Origin: Paratinospora sagittata
Lineage: Eukaryota > Streptophyta > Magnoliopsida > Ranunculales > Menispermaceae
DNA length: 64,000 bases
Assembly: GCA_035771175.1 (NCBI GenBank)
Contig: CM069594.1
Location: 44,567,534-44,631,533, forward strand
Direction of reading: 5' to 3'
Of the stretch, positions 24,019 through 35,290 are shown in pieces. Under the pieces are notes generated by a model. It was not told the origin of the DNA. It saw only the letters and a program-made list of their open reading frames with translations, and made no database searches. Every line of letters starts with the position of its first letter. Within the stretch, counting starts at the first letter, position 1. The position numbers were made by a program, and so were the translations under genes.

Positions 24019-24330
24019 TCATCCTACCTGTAAGTAGGAAACCGGTTCATCCTCATCCCGTAAAAGGATAGGTTCCTTAACCTGTAAAAGGATATGTTAT
24101 CTCTGAACCTGTAAAAGAGAAACGGTTCTTCCTTATCCTGTAAAAGGAAAACAATTCTTCCTTATCTCGTAAAAAGAAAGCGGTTCTTCCTTATCCCATA
24201 AAAGGAACATGGGTTTTTTCCTCATCCTGAAAAAAGGAAATACGATTCATCCTTAGCCCGCAAAAGGATGGGTTTGCTTTGAACCTGTAAAAGAGCATGT
24301 ATAAAGGTTTGGTTCTCACCCATAAGAGAA
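24019..24330 (+). repeat. Array of about 11 short hairpins with constant loop and varying stems (F0)
   Basis: Each 25-30 bp unit has a 5-6 bp inverted repeat around a loop with CCYGTAA. Examples: TCCTAC/GTAGGA (24022-24039), TCCTT/AAGGA (24074-24092), TCTCT/AGAGA (24100-24120), TTCCTT/AAGGAA, ATCCTT/AAGGAT and TTCTC/GAGAA. Stems differ between units yet stay paired. The array lies about 770 bp downstream of the TATA box, so it should be transcribed. Confidence 0.9.
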
Positions 24331-24352
24331 TCAGTTAGTGGATTGAGAAAAT

Positions 24353-24399
24353 CCTAATCGGGAGATTAGGTAGTGGACGTAGGCTTGGTCGAACCACTA
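24353..24399 (+). other. Two conserved hairpins after the array (F0)
   Basis: CCTAATC-GGGA-GATTAGG (7-bp stem, tetraloop, 24353-24370) and TAGTGG...CCACTA (24371-24399). F1 and F2 have the corresponding pair on the reverse strand, and I keeps a diverged version. Confidence 0.75.
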
Positions 24400-24548
24400 T
24401 AAATTCTTGTGTGTTATTAGTTATGCATTTTACTTTACGACTAGTATGTGCATTTAGTTCCAATGTACCAATGTATATCACTAAGTCATTGGAAAAGTTT
24501 TAAATTGACCATCACACCTAATGCACCCCCCTTTTGGGTGTACCAACA

Positions 24549-25041
24549 ATCATAACTTCCTAAAATCAACGAGTAATTTTTTCAAATCTCTGTGTCTCTC
24601 TCAATAGGTTTGTTCTGACCTGCCTCCAACCATTAATTCCCATACCTAATGATTCACCAACGATCCAAAACCCATAGTGTCCATCGACTATCACATCTCT
24701 GACTTGATGTATATATTGATGCTAACTAAGTGGAAGTTGATGCAAATAACCATGAGATTTCATTGAGCGTGTCTTGTGAACCTTCTTCGGTAAAGAGCTG
24801 TGGACTAATGATATGGAAGAAGGCGTAAGATTGACAGATAAAAAATGCTCAGATAATGAAGGGTCCCTTTTTGTTGATTTATTGACCTTCTCCTTGGCCT
24901 CCCTGTTGTTTTCATTTGTCCTTCAAGTGCAATGATAGGAGTTGATGACGGGTTACTTATTTCTTGAAGTTTTTGAATCATCCTAGCCTTACCAACACAA
25001 TCACAAGCCTCTAGTTTCTTTAAGATATTATCAAAATCCAT
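24549..25041 (-). pseudogene. MULE gene: linker and N-terminal half of OTU domain
   Basis: Minus strand. A linker (MDFDNILKKLEACDC..., Arg/Lys-rich GRPRRRS) leads into YIHQVRDVIVDGHYGFW and SLGMGINGWRQVRTNLL. The second string corresponds to the DG.CGFR active-site motif of OTU proteases, with Tyr replacing the catalytic Cys. The third corresponds to LGMGE..W..VR..L. The protease would be dead even if expressed. Continues at 21742 after LTR F0. Confidence 0.75.
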
Positions 25042-25219
25042 AGCAAAACTTCAGTTTACTATCCTCAGAAGTAGGAGGAATCAAATTTAGTTTCATCCAG
25101 TAGGCATCCACAGAAAATAACGGTATCGACATATTTGCTTGTTTTCATAAAATAAGCGCATGGGCACATGGTAATCTATGTGTTCTTCATAACACACACC
25201 CACAATCATCTCGATCCAT
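25042..25219 (-). pseudogene. MULE gene: SWIM-type zinc finger
   Basis: The minus strand reads DDCGCVL, a stop, then RTHRLPCAHAL, the CxCx(n)CxH signature of the SWIM finger that follows the transposase core in FAR1/MULE proteins. The stop breaks the finger. It lies directly downstream of the transposase exon. Confidence 0.7.
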
Positions 25220-25874
25220 TCAAATATTTTTAATACGTTTCCACTCCTCAAATATCTTGTCTAGTGCCACTTTAGATATGAAGCCACCCAAATGTTGGTA
25301 AGTAGAACCTTGAAAGTTATGTTGTACTATGTTGAGACTCTTTTTGAATCGCGCTTTAATCTCTGTATGTTGCAATTGTAAAATGTAATTAGTTACAAAC
25401 CAAGAAGACTCGAAGTTACCTTGCGATGAACCTAGATATCTTTTCAATTTTGAGTGGGTACTCTCCGCCCTGTTGGTTGTGGTATTGCCAAAATGCATAA
25501 GTTAATTCATTCATGCCTTAACAAACTTTTTCTTATGGTTCTTCAACCAGGTCATATGTAGATATCTAACTAACTTAGGGTACTCACTGTACTCTTTGAA
25601 GAAAACTTTTTTCAGTTGCCTAAACTTATCCACTGTGTCACTATAGATTAACGCATTCCAGGAGTAAAAAAAAACTTCAAAGTTTTCATCCTTTGCAAAA
25701 TTCCCCTTCAATTTAGCTATGACATTCTTGTTTATATGCCACGTACAAAGGAGATTGGTAGTACCGGGGTACACCTTTGAAATCTCATGCATTAAGACCA
25801 ACTCCCTATTTGTCACAATCACCTTCGGTGGGGAGTAATCATCCAACAACTCCTTAAATTTTTTTAGTGCCTAT
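25220..25874 (-). pseudogene. MULE gene: transposase core
   Basis: Minus strand. LDDYSPPKVIVTNRELVLM and TTNLLCTWHINKNV (about 25730-25850) are the conserved block around the second catalytic residue, which is normally Asp (VTDREL) and is Asn here. WLKNHKKKFVKA then meets a TGA where Trp is usual. HFGNTTTNRAESTHSKLK (about 25440-25500) carries the Glu-containing motif (NRAES). The enzyme would cut and paste the element in the nucleus. It is split by LTR E2 at 25875 and continues at 28859. The missing Asp and the stops make it inactive. Confidence 0.85.
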
Positions 25875-28853
25875 TGTTGTGATAAAATTCAGATTCGCAA
25901 GTGTACGAATAGTCAAGTTATAATAAATCCGAGCTGAGTTGGGTTATCATATCCACAGGGATTGTTTACCTCACCAATTACCGTTTTCACTAATTTCTAA
26001 CTTTATCTAGTAATCAAACTATAGAGATTTAAATGAATTAAAAATCAAATGTAATTAATTTAAACTAAACGAATTATGAGGAAAATCAATATATGCGAAA
26101 ATCTAGAGAATCATCTTCACCTAACCTTTCAATTATGTAATTTAGATGTGTCTATTACCAAATCAATTTCTTAATCTATAAGTCAAAATCCTCTCGTCTC
26201 TAATTCCCTCTCTCGAGTGCCGAATTAGAACTTATCATTAAGATTAAGATTCATTTTCTCGATAAAACCCTAATTCCTAACAACCCATTAAACTCTGTGA
26301 TTTTCCTACAACTTCATGAAACCTTGTGAACCTCTCGATTCTACAACGAATTGATGTCATAATCCCCTGATTCCAACCTAGAAAAATTTCTCTCGAGTGT
26401 CGCCTTCCAAGTCTAGAATCATTCGATTTGTGGCCAAGAAAACGAAAACATTAAGAATATGGAATTATAAATAAAGTATGAAAATTTCATTGATAATAAA
26501 TAAAATATAATATTAAACCATAATATTCATGTTAGGATCTATATCCTCTCTAGAACAATAGATTAGTTCATACTTTGGATGATCAAAACACAAAACACGG
26601 AGAAAAGCTCTAAAGTAAACATGAATATCAAACTAGAAATATTGGAACTTGAATCTTCCTCCTTGCTTCCAAACTTGAATCTTCGGGTTCCTTCACTCCT
26701 AGCCTTCTTGTTCTATTCTCCAGTGTGTTCCTTCGAAAAACCCTAAAAAGTGATATATTATATGCCCCTTTCATCCAAAATCCAAATTAGAAAGTCCTTC
26801 AAAAGAAATCGTCCGAATTGAAATCACAACATAGGGGTGCCAGCGTTGCGGCGCCCCGACAAGTATTTCCAGCGCCGCGACACCGCGTTAACTTTTTCCA
26901 ACTCCGTGGCACCCAGAGCCTCACTTTTCACTGGTTACAGCGTTGCGACGCCCAAAACCTCAACTGTTGAGCCTGATTCGTGGAGTTAGCCAATTTCTTT
27001 TTCCTCTTTTCTGCTTGGGCTTTTCATTCTTCTCCTTTTCCACTTTTTGTAAGTGTTCTTCTCATCCAAATCCATGACTAATGCATCCAAACACCTACAA
27101 AAACAAAGCAGATTAAATTAATAACTCACTCAAATATAAATTAAATCAAATTTATTAACTGATCAACTAAAATAATGCATAAAAACAAAATTAATCCTAA
27201 ACTAACAAATATCTTAAAACTAACATATACCTATCAAACTCGAATGGCGCTTTAATCTCTGTATGTTGCAATTGTAAAATGTAATTAGTTACAAACCAAG
27301 AAGACTCGAAGTTACCTTGCGATGAACCTAGATATCTTTTCAATTTTGAGTGGGTACTCTCCGCCCTGTTGGTTGTGGTATTGCCAAAATGCATAAGTTA
27401 ATTCATTCATGCCTTCACAAACTTTTTCTTATGGTTCTTCAACCAGGTCATATGTAGATATTTAACTAACTTAGGGTACTCACTGTACTCTTTGAAGAAA
27501 ACTTTTTTCAGTTGCCTAAACTTATCCACTGTGTCACTATAGATTAACGCATTCCACGAGTAAAAAAAACTTCAAAGTTTTCATCCTTTGCAAAATTCCC
27601 CTTCAATTTAGTTATGACATTCTTGTTTATATGCCACATACAAAGGAGATTGGTAGTACCGGGGAACACCTTTGAAATCGCATGAATTAAGACCAACTCC
27701 CTATTTGTCACAATCACCTTCGGTGGGGAGTAATCATCCAACAACTCCTTAAATTGTTTTAGTGCCTATTGTTGTGATAAAATTCAGATTCGCAAGTGTA
27801 CGAATAGTCAAGTTATAATAAATCCGAGCTGAGTTGGGTTATCGTATCCACAGGGATTGTTTACCTCACCAATTACCGTTTTCACTAATTTCTAACTTTA
27901 TCTAGTAATCAAACTATAGAGATTTAAATGAATTAAAAATCAAATGTAATTAATTTAAACTAAACAAATTATGAGGAAAATCAATATATGCAAAAATCTA
28001 GAGAATCATCTTCACCTAACCTTTCAATTATGTAATTTAGATGTGTCTATTATCAAATCAATTTCTTAATCTATAAGTCTAGGATCTATATCCTCTCTAG
28101 AACAATAGATTAGTTCATACTTTGGATGATCAAAATACAAAACACGGAGAAAAGCTCTAAAGTAAACATGAATATCAAACTAGATATATTGGAACTTGAA
28201 TCTTCCTCCTTGCTTCCAAACTCGAATCTTCGGGTTCCTTCACTCCTAGCCTTCTTGTTGTATTCTCCAGTGTGTTCCTTCGAAAAACCCTAAAATGTGA
28301 TATATTATATGCCCCTTTCATCCAAAATCCAAATTAGAAAGTCCTTCAAAAGAAATCGTCCAAATTGAAATCACAACATAGGGGTGCCAGCGTTGCAGCG
28401 CCCCGACAAGTATTTCCAGCGCCGCGACACCGCGTTAACTTTTTTCAACTCCGTGGCACCCAGAGCCTCACTTTTCACTGGTTACAGCATCGCGACGCCC
28501 AGAACCTCAACTGTTGAGCCTGATTTGTGGACTTACCCAATTTTTTTTCCTCTTTTCTGCTTGGGCTTTTCATTCTTCTCCTTTTCCACTTTTTGTAATT
28601 GTTCTTCTCATCCAAATCCATGACTAATGCATCCAAACACCTACAAAAACAAAGCAGATTAAATTAATAACTCACTCAAATATAAATTAAATCAAATTTA
28701 TTAACTGATCAACTAAAATAATGCATAAAAACAAAATTAATCCTAAACTAACAAATATATTAAAACTAACATATACCTATCAAACTAATGCATGAATTGT
28801 CCTAAAATACTCCTAAAACATGCTCTAAAACCCATCTAAACATGCAACTATCA
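25875..28853 (-). mobile_element. Solo LTR E2 with internal tandem duplication of MULE sequence
   Basis: The ends are TGTTGTGATAAAATTC and GCAACTATCA, with a perfect duplication CCTAT at 25870-25874 and 28854-28858. Minus orientation; it resembles E1 and E3. A 1.9-kb block (about 25345-27240: MULE exon plus most of the LTR) is duplicated in tandem, so MULE sequence reappears at 27241-27773 inside the LTR. The second LTR copy also lacks about 350 bp (26182-26532 equivalent). GC-rich blocks lie at 26838-26955 and 28385-28510. Confidence 0.88.
27241..27773 (-). pseudogene. Duplicated MULE transposase fragment
   Basis: A second copy of about 25345-25874, only slightly diverged, with the same Asp-to-Asn change and the HFGNTTTNRAES motif. 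It is a by-product of the tandem duplication in E2, not an independent gene. Confidence 0.85.
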
Positions 28854-28858
28854 CCTAT

Positions 28859-29771
28859 GTATAGTTGTCTTCATTTTCACCTAAGTAAGCAAATGCAATT
28901 GAAAATGTCATTTCCGTTGGTGTAACACCAACAATATATTACAAAGGAAATCTATATTTGTTTATCTTGTATGTACAATCCATCAATATAACACGTGGAA
29001 AACATCTTAGAAGATGAACAAAAATCGGATGAGCCCAAAACAAATCTTTCACTGCATCTGTTCCTTCACCACTCCTATGCCACTTAGCATACTCTTTTTT
29101 TTCTAACTTGTGTACTAGTTGTCGCATTTGAGATCTACCCTCGTATTCCAATAACTTACGCTTTTGTCTTGCATTATAGATCATTTTTAAAGTCGATGCA
29201 TTATTGCCATCTCTTTCTTTTAATGCCATAAAAATGCCCTTCGACTTTGCATGACTTCTCGTCATTTGAATCATGATCTCCATTTCTTCGTTGGTTAACC
29301 TTCCAGTATATGAGTGCCCGTCTAAATCATTCGCAACTGGATGATAATGACTGCCACATGCAATAGTTAATGTCCATTGACCATTCCGAGGGTTCTTACC
29401 TCTTAGTAGAAAAGGGCAACAACACTTTTTTGTTCCAGTATCATTTCTCTTCATTTTATCAACTGAACCTTTCCCAACAACAGATTTATACAGACTTTTC
29501 TCACAGACAATGGTGATTCGTGTTCGTCTACCATTACCTCCTACATCAAAATTGCAAGTAATAAGAACTAATTAATTCCTCCTCCCAACATTACAGACCC
29601 ATTTAACAAGTTCTTCTTTAGTACTGAACGAAAAGTTGCTTTGTATAGTCTAAAACAATCTTTGATCCAATCATATTGGCTTGACTTGACTTTTCGTTCT
29701 AAAATAATAATAAAACTACAATTAGACAAAAAACAACCTAATAACATCATAAACAATATCAAAAGAATCAC
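28859..29771 (-). pseudogene. MULE gene: N-terminal FAR1-like DNA-binding part and start of transposase
   Basis: Minus strand. Upstream fragments read KKELVKWVCNVGRRN and CEKSLYKSVVGKG. Next comes an open frame (29454-28939) with TGTKKCCCPFLLRGK, GQWTLTIACGSHYHP (FAR1/WRKY-GCM-like Cys/His motifs), a helical RQLVHKLEKKEYAKW stretch, and LMDCTYKINKYRFPL, which holds the first catalytic Asp. The frame continues to about 28859, where LTR E2 interrupts. It would bind the element ends and begin the catalytic core. Stops and frame changes at about 29455-29560 break it. Confidence 0.82.
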
Positions 29772-29906
29772 AAAAATGTCAAAAAAGAGTTTATTTAACT
29801 AAACACAAAAAAGGAAAAATACTAGGTTAGGTCATTAATGACTGAACTGAAAGCCTTGGTTCGGGCATGTGCCCAAACTGATGACAATTTTTTTCTTTTT
29901 AAGGCA
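29772..29906. other. MULE 5' flank
   Basis: Non-coding sequence upstream of the MULE start. CTGAACTGAAAGCCTTGGTT resembles the ACCGAACTGAATGCTTTGGT motif of the inverted-repeat arms at the other end of the element, so terminal sequence may lie here. H is inserted at 29907. Confidence 0.45.
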
Positions 29907-31228
29907 TATGATGACCCTAGTTTCCCACACGGACACATCAGGTCGCCTGGGCTAGTACTCTATCCAACAAAGTACTAGTAACCCTCAATCTTTAGTCAAT
30001 CCTCCAAATTCATACATAATCACCCACGAACAAGTCACACAAGGCATATGTAAACACAAGACAAAGACAATCAACCATAGTGCCGACTATCATGAAAAGT
30101 TAAGCAAAATAATGTTGTTACATTCATCCATGTCCCAAATCATAAGCTAATGTTCAAATAACATGAACAACTAAGATAGTTTACTATCGAAGGAATCAAA
30201 CTTCTCTCGCTCCATCCCGTACTCACTAGAGGGAATCAATATGCTATATTTTTTCCATTGTCTAGGGCAGTACCTGATCATGAAAAATAGATAAGTAGAG
30301 CGAGCTAATAGCCCAGTGTGATGATTTCACATATCTACCATCACATACTCACCAATAGGTTCAAAACTATGCACACATCAACAATCATGGTATTATTCAT
30401 AATATAATCACCACACATGAAAATTGGAAAGATAGAATAATCAATAAAATACAGGGCATTTGCAATAAAGTTCATTGTTTATTTCATATGAGTCAGATGA
30501 GTGCCCCTCAAGCTACAACACTTGATTTGGAAACAACATGACGGATCGCATATAACATGGACTTGTACGCTTTAGCCATGTGAAAGTTTCCTCATCACCC
30601 CTACTTGCGTACCCATTCATCAAGACTTTGTTATATGACTTTGTTGGGTCTCCCGTTCCGATGGTTGATTTCCATGGGAGTTAATTAAACATCTAGCCCA
30701 TGACGTCTCTACTGTGAAGGTACAACATATCAATGGGAGTCTCCTAGACGTTCAACTTATGACGTCTCTTCCCTGAAGGCCATCCTCTCTCCCTTTAGGC
30801 CCTCCTCACCTATATATACATACTGTATCTGTCGACCCCCCTTAACCAACAACATAGAATAACCCGTGAATTATGCATGATGTATGTTATGTGATGCTTA
30901 TCCATGGCATAATGAGCATTCCACCTTTATATGTGCACATTATGTCATTAAAAGCATGCAAACATACTTTAACAGTTAATAGGCATGGAAGACATGATAA
31001 TTGTTGACCTAGTATTATAGTCCAAGAGGGGGGGTGAATTGGACTTGGTGGATTTTTGCATTATCTTTCTGTTAATTAATTTAAGCAGAATATATGCACA
31101 GTAGGTAACAATCAAAATAATCAAGTGTAGGAAAAATAAATGGATACAGCGATTTAGAGTGGTCGATTCCCATTGAACCTACGTCCACTACCCGATCACC
31201 CACGATCAGAATTTCTCAATACTCTATT

Positions 31229-31412
31229 GGCTAGTCAACTTACGAGCGTGACTAGAAGCCGTACACATTAACCAACACAAGGGCTTGGTCATAAGCCACA
31301 CACACTAACCAACACAAGGGCTTGGTTAGAAAGCCAGACACACTAACCAACACAAGGGCTTGGCTGGAAAGTCACACTGTAACCAACTTACGGGCATGGT
31401 TATGAGCCGTAC
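31229..31412 (-). repeat. Hairpin array with constant loop and varying stems (I)
   Basis: Plus-strand reading: CTAGTCA/TGACTAG (31231-31255) around ACTTACGAGCG. Three ACCAA/TTGGT-type units then surround CACAAGGGC, and ACCA/TGGT surrounds ACTTACGGGCA. Loops match those of F1 and F2; stems differ but remain paired. Confidence 0.85.
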
Positions 31413-32079
31413 AAAGATGTGGTATAGTCTTAGTTGAGTAACAAGTCAACAATATATCAAGACTACAAATGATAGAGAGAGATGTTCTAAAACACACTCA
31501 ACAATATTAAGTTTAAAATTTTGAATGAATAATCACTACTATTCCAACTACAATATTTTAAATGATGTAAAGTGTTGAAATAGATGATTTCAAATACATG
31601 CAATCGATTAAAATATTAATGATATGAAATCAAGAATAGAATAAGCACATGTATTCAAATATTGATTCTAACAATGATTTGTATAAAACATAAGAATCAA
31701 TATGCAAGAATGATCAAGACTTGTTGATTCTAACTATATAAATGGTTAAGATCAATAATCAAAATACTCAAGTAATGATCAATGAACTCGATTCAAAATA
31801 TTGTAAGTTTAGAACATGAATTGATACCACATGACATGTATGAAACCACTAAACAAGATAATGGAATATGAAGATCAAATATGGTTTCACAAATAGTACT
31901 CAAATCAAATACAATTTTTTAGATATCAAATCAAGCACAAAACCGATTTACTCAAACAAAATTACAATAATCTTAATGGAAAGATTTTACCCAACTTAGG
32001 TAAGGATGAAGCTCAGAGATTCTTCAAGTGCGATGATAGTTGAGAGATTCCTCGTTCAATGATGATAAAAAATCAACAA

Positions 32080-34703
32080 TGTAACACCCCGTGTGTACGA
32101 ATCAAACAATTACGTTGACTAATACGTAGTTTTAGGCATATTTGTACACGTATACGTATGTACATGACCTTTAGGTTTATAATAAGTGTATTGATGCGTA
32201 TGTGGGCCCAAGGGTAAAACCAATAAAGAAATATGATAAAAGTGGGATGGTGTGCACATGGTGGGTGCATGTATGCAACAAATGTCTCATTTGCTTAACA
32301 TTCACCTAGCAAGTAAATTAACACATGTCTATTGCCTATATCAGCCACTTAGGGGCTGTTTAAGCTCATTTTATCATTTGCTGAATTAAGACTTTGCAAA
32401 CACCTTGCAAGTAATATGTTACATGTGTATTGCCCATATGCATCCACTTTGCAAGTGAAATGAGACATATGTCTTGACCATTGCAGCCACTTGTGAGGGA
32501 AATGAACATGTGGAAGTGGTCTTGACTTGCTGGCAATATCAAATAACTTGCTAGATTGAGTAATTGAAGTGAAAACATTGAGAATTAGAGAGAGTTGCTG
32601 AAACATTCAAGAAGAGGAGAGAAAGTGTGAAGAAAAACCTATATGCAACATTTTACATCAAGTGTTAGATCTCGTTGATCCATGGTTGGATCAAGCCGAA
32701 AACTTTGTCCATATTTAATATAGTTTCATCTTTAACGGTAGAGATCTTGATCAGAGTTGGATCTTAAGAGTTCTAACCTCCTAGATACAACTGGTTAGAT
32801 TCATATCTTGATGATATTCAATCTCAACTGTTGATTTTATTATTAGACTTCCCTACTAGTAGTATGATGCATCTGAACCGATCATGTTGATACCCACTTT
32901 TCTACAGGATCTTGATGAATTCTTTGTAAATGGCTCAAATGTACAATCTTGGCTTAAACCTTCCAGAATTTTATGCACGTCATATATGTGATTTAAATGG
33001 GTTTTTAGAACTGAGATATGAGGTTAATTGGTTAAATTACATGCTAAGACTATTAGGTGTAGTACAATTGACCTACACTTGAAAACTTTTGTCTACGGTT
33101 GCTTGTATTACTAGCATGCAACTTATGTTGTTTTAATGATAAAGTTGGGTTGAATTTTGATCAATTGAATGAAACTCAGGTTGCTGGAATTCATTTACAG
33201 TGTGTGCAATGTGTAATTTGCAGTGGGTTGATAATGATATGAGAAAATGGACAGCAAACAAGTGAAGTGTTTGTCCTGTTTTAGTTTGGTGAAAATTGAC
33301 TAAGTGTTGGGTGTGTTGTGGACCTAGTGAAAATCCTATAAAGGTGAGTATTTCTAACTTGGTTATTATGTATGACATTGTATTAGATAAACTCTATTTT
33401 GACGAAATTGAGCATGCTTGATTGCTCTATGTTTCCATGTTTTGCATTGTTTGATTAATGCATGAAACCACTTGATTTGAAAATCGAACATACTTAGACT
33501 TACCGAAGTAAGGAAAGTATGTGATCATTTCCAGGAAGGAAGTTGTGGACTAGACCTCGGAACATTTACAGTGTGTGCAATGTGTAATTTGCAGTGGGTT
33601 GATAATGATATGAGAAAATGGACAGCAAACAAGTGAAGTTTTTGTCCTGTTTTAGTTGGTGAAAATTAACTAAGTTTTGGGTGTGCTGTGGACCTAGTGA
33701 AAATCCTATAAAGGTGAGTATTTCTATCTTGGTTATTATGTATGGCATTGTATTAGATAAACTCTGTTTTGATGAAATTGAGCATGTTTGATTGCTCTAT
33801 GTTTCCATGTTTTGCATTGTTTGATTAATGCATGAAACCTTTTGATTTGAAAATCGAACATACTTAGACTTAATGAAGTAAGGAAAGTATGTGATCATTT
33901 CTAGGAGGGAAGTTGTGGACTAGACCTTGGAACATACTTAGCCTTACCCGTTGTAAGGCAAGTATATGATCAGTTCCAATGGGAAAGTTTTTTTACTAGA
34001 CCTCAAAATGATCGATGGGATGGTTTGTAAGATGGGTTTTCCCTATTAGTATGCATCATAGGGATACAGACTCATTTACATTCCTTAGAGTGAGGATTTT
34101 ATCTTTATGCATTGTATGATATGTATAGGGTGGCGAAAAAATGTATTTGATTCATGTATTGATATTTACATTGAATTGCACATGAGTTTATAATGATGTT
34201 TTCAATGCCATGATTTCTATAGATGCATATATAAATCCAATGCTAGATTACTCACTGAGCTTGTTGTAGCTCACCCTATTTCCTCTTTTATTACAGGTGT
34301 AGATCACAAGGGCAAGGGCAAGGCTCCAGAGAATTGATTGAGCTTGCTTTTTTGCTATGTGAGTATGATGTTGTGTGTTTCAGCGAGATGAGTACAAACT
34401 TCTATTTTTGGTATTTGTATATATAATACCAAACAAATGTTTAATAGTTAATCTAATGTATAAATGAATGGTTCTTAATGATGTATATATATTTTGGGAG
34501 ATTGAGATATGTATAAGTCTTGTGGGAATGAAATGAGAAAAATGATGATGGTTTATATATGTTAATGGTTTGTTGAAAAATTTTGAGTGATTTGTTTATT
34601 GTCTTAAAGGACGGAGGTTGATAGAGTATCGTATCCGTCCAGGGATGGTGTATACGGTATTCTGTGTTGGTCATGCCATCACCCTACGGAGGGGGTCGTG
34701 ACA
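32080..34703 (+). mobile_element. Solo LTR J2 (2.6 kb)
   Basis: The ends are TGTAACACCCCG and GGGGGTCGTGACA, with a perfect duplication AACAA at 32075-32079 and 34704-34708. Plus orientation (CACTGAG...GCTCACCC near 34252). It contains an internal 371-bp tandem duplication. Nested in I. Confidence 0.95.
33192..33932. repeat. 371-bp direct tandem duplication in J2
   Basis: CATTTACAGTGTGTGCAATG recurs at 33192 and 33563. The two copies match to about 33932 with scattered substitutions. Confidence 0.9.
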
Positions 34704-34989
34704 AACAAGATGTGAATAACTCACTGAAAAACATCTTGATCAATTGCTCAAGAGAAACACACAAGTTTCTCAAAGAGTTTGAAGGATTAGGTGAACCATA
34801 TGAAAGTATGAATCAAAGATATAAATGTAGGTGAACTTTTGCTTTGAAAGATGTTTAAAATCACTCAAGAACTTATTTTAGACTTGTAGAAATGATAGTA
34901 TGAAAAACGACACAAGTTCTATAATTTTGCAAAAGTTGCTCTTCAAATGAGCAAGTGTGGTATTTATAGAAAGATACCAGACCGACACA

Positions 34990-35290
34990 CATGAACGTGT
35001 TCCTCAATGAAAAACGCGCTTCTGCATTGAAATCTAAATTTTTTCAGATTTTCCTCCAATCAAGAAGCGCGTTCTTTATATGAGGAGCGCGTTCCTTAAT
35101 ATGTATGTTGAGCATAAGAACGAGATTTCTTATCAAGAACCACTGGCTCTATAAAATTTTCTATTTTGCCCTTGACTATAGGAACACGTTCTTGTTAAGA
35201 GGAGCGTATTCCTTTTTCCCTAATCGGAAAAATTTGAGTCTCTAGAAAATGCATAGGAGCGCGTTCCTTGAATGAGAAGTTCTTTCACAT
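34990..35290. repeat. GC-rich palindrome array in U3 of LTR I
   Basis: Repeated GAGCGCGTTCYTT/AAGAACGCGCTCC-type palindromes, ending about 25 bp upstream (LTR sense) of the TATA box at 34961-34970. Confidence 0.8.

Larger units (their letters stand above)
21743..24548 (+). mobile_element. Solo LTR F0 (SIRE/Maximus-like, 2.8 kb)
   Basis: It starts TATCTTTTGAACC and ends GGGTGTACCAACA, with a perfect duplication ATCAT at 21738-21742 and 24549-24553. The 3' end resembles the ends of F1, F2 and I (CACCC...GGNCCAACA). It contains a U3 palindrome array (22339-22985), a TATA box (23248) and a hairpin array (24019-24330). It is nested in the OTU part of the MULE. Confidence 0.88.

Noticed and set aside
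24019..24330. CRISPR-like regularly spaced repeats
   Set aside because: The units are contiguous hairpins inside a plant LTR, with no unique spacers, no cas genes and homologous arrays in other LTRs.
27241..27773. A second independent MULE insertion
   Set aside because: It is flanked by LTR E2 sequence on both sides and nearly identical to 25345-25874, so it is a tandem-duplication product.
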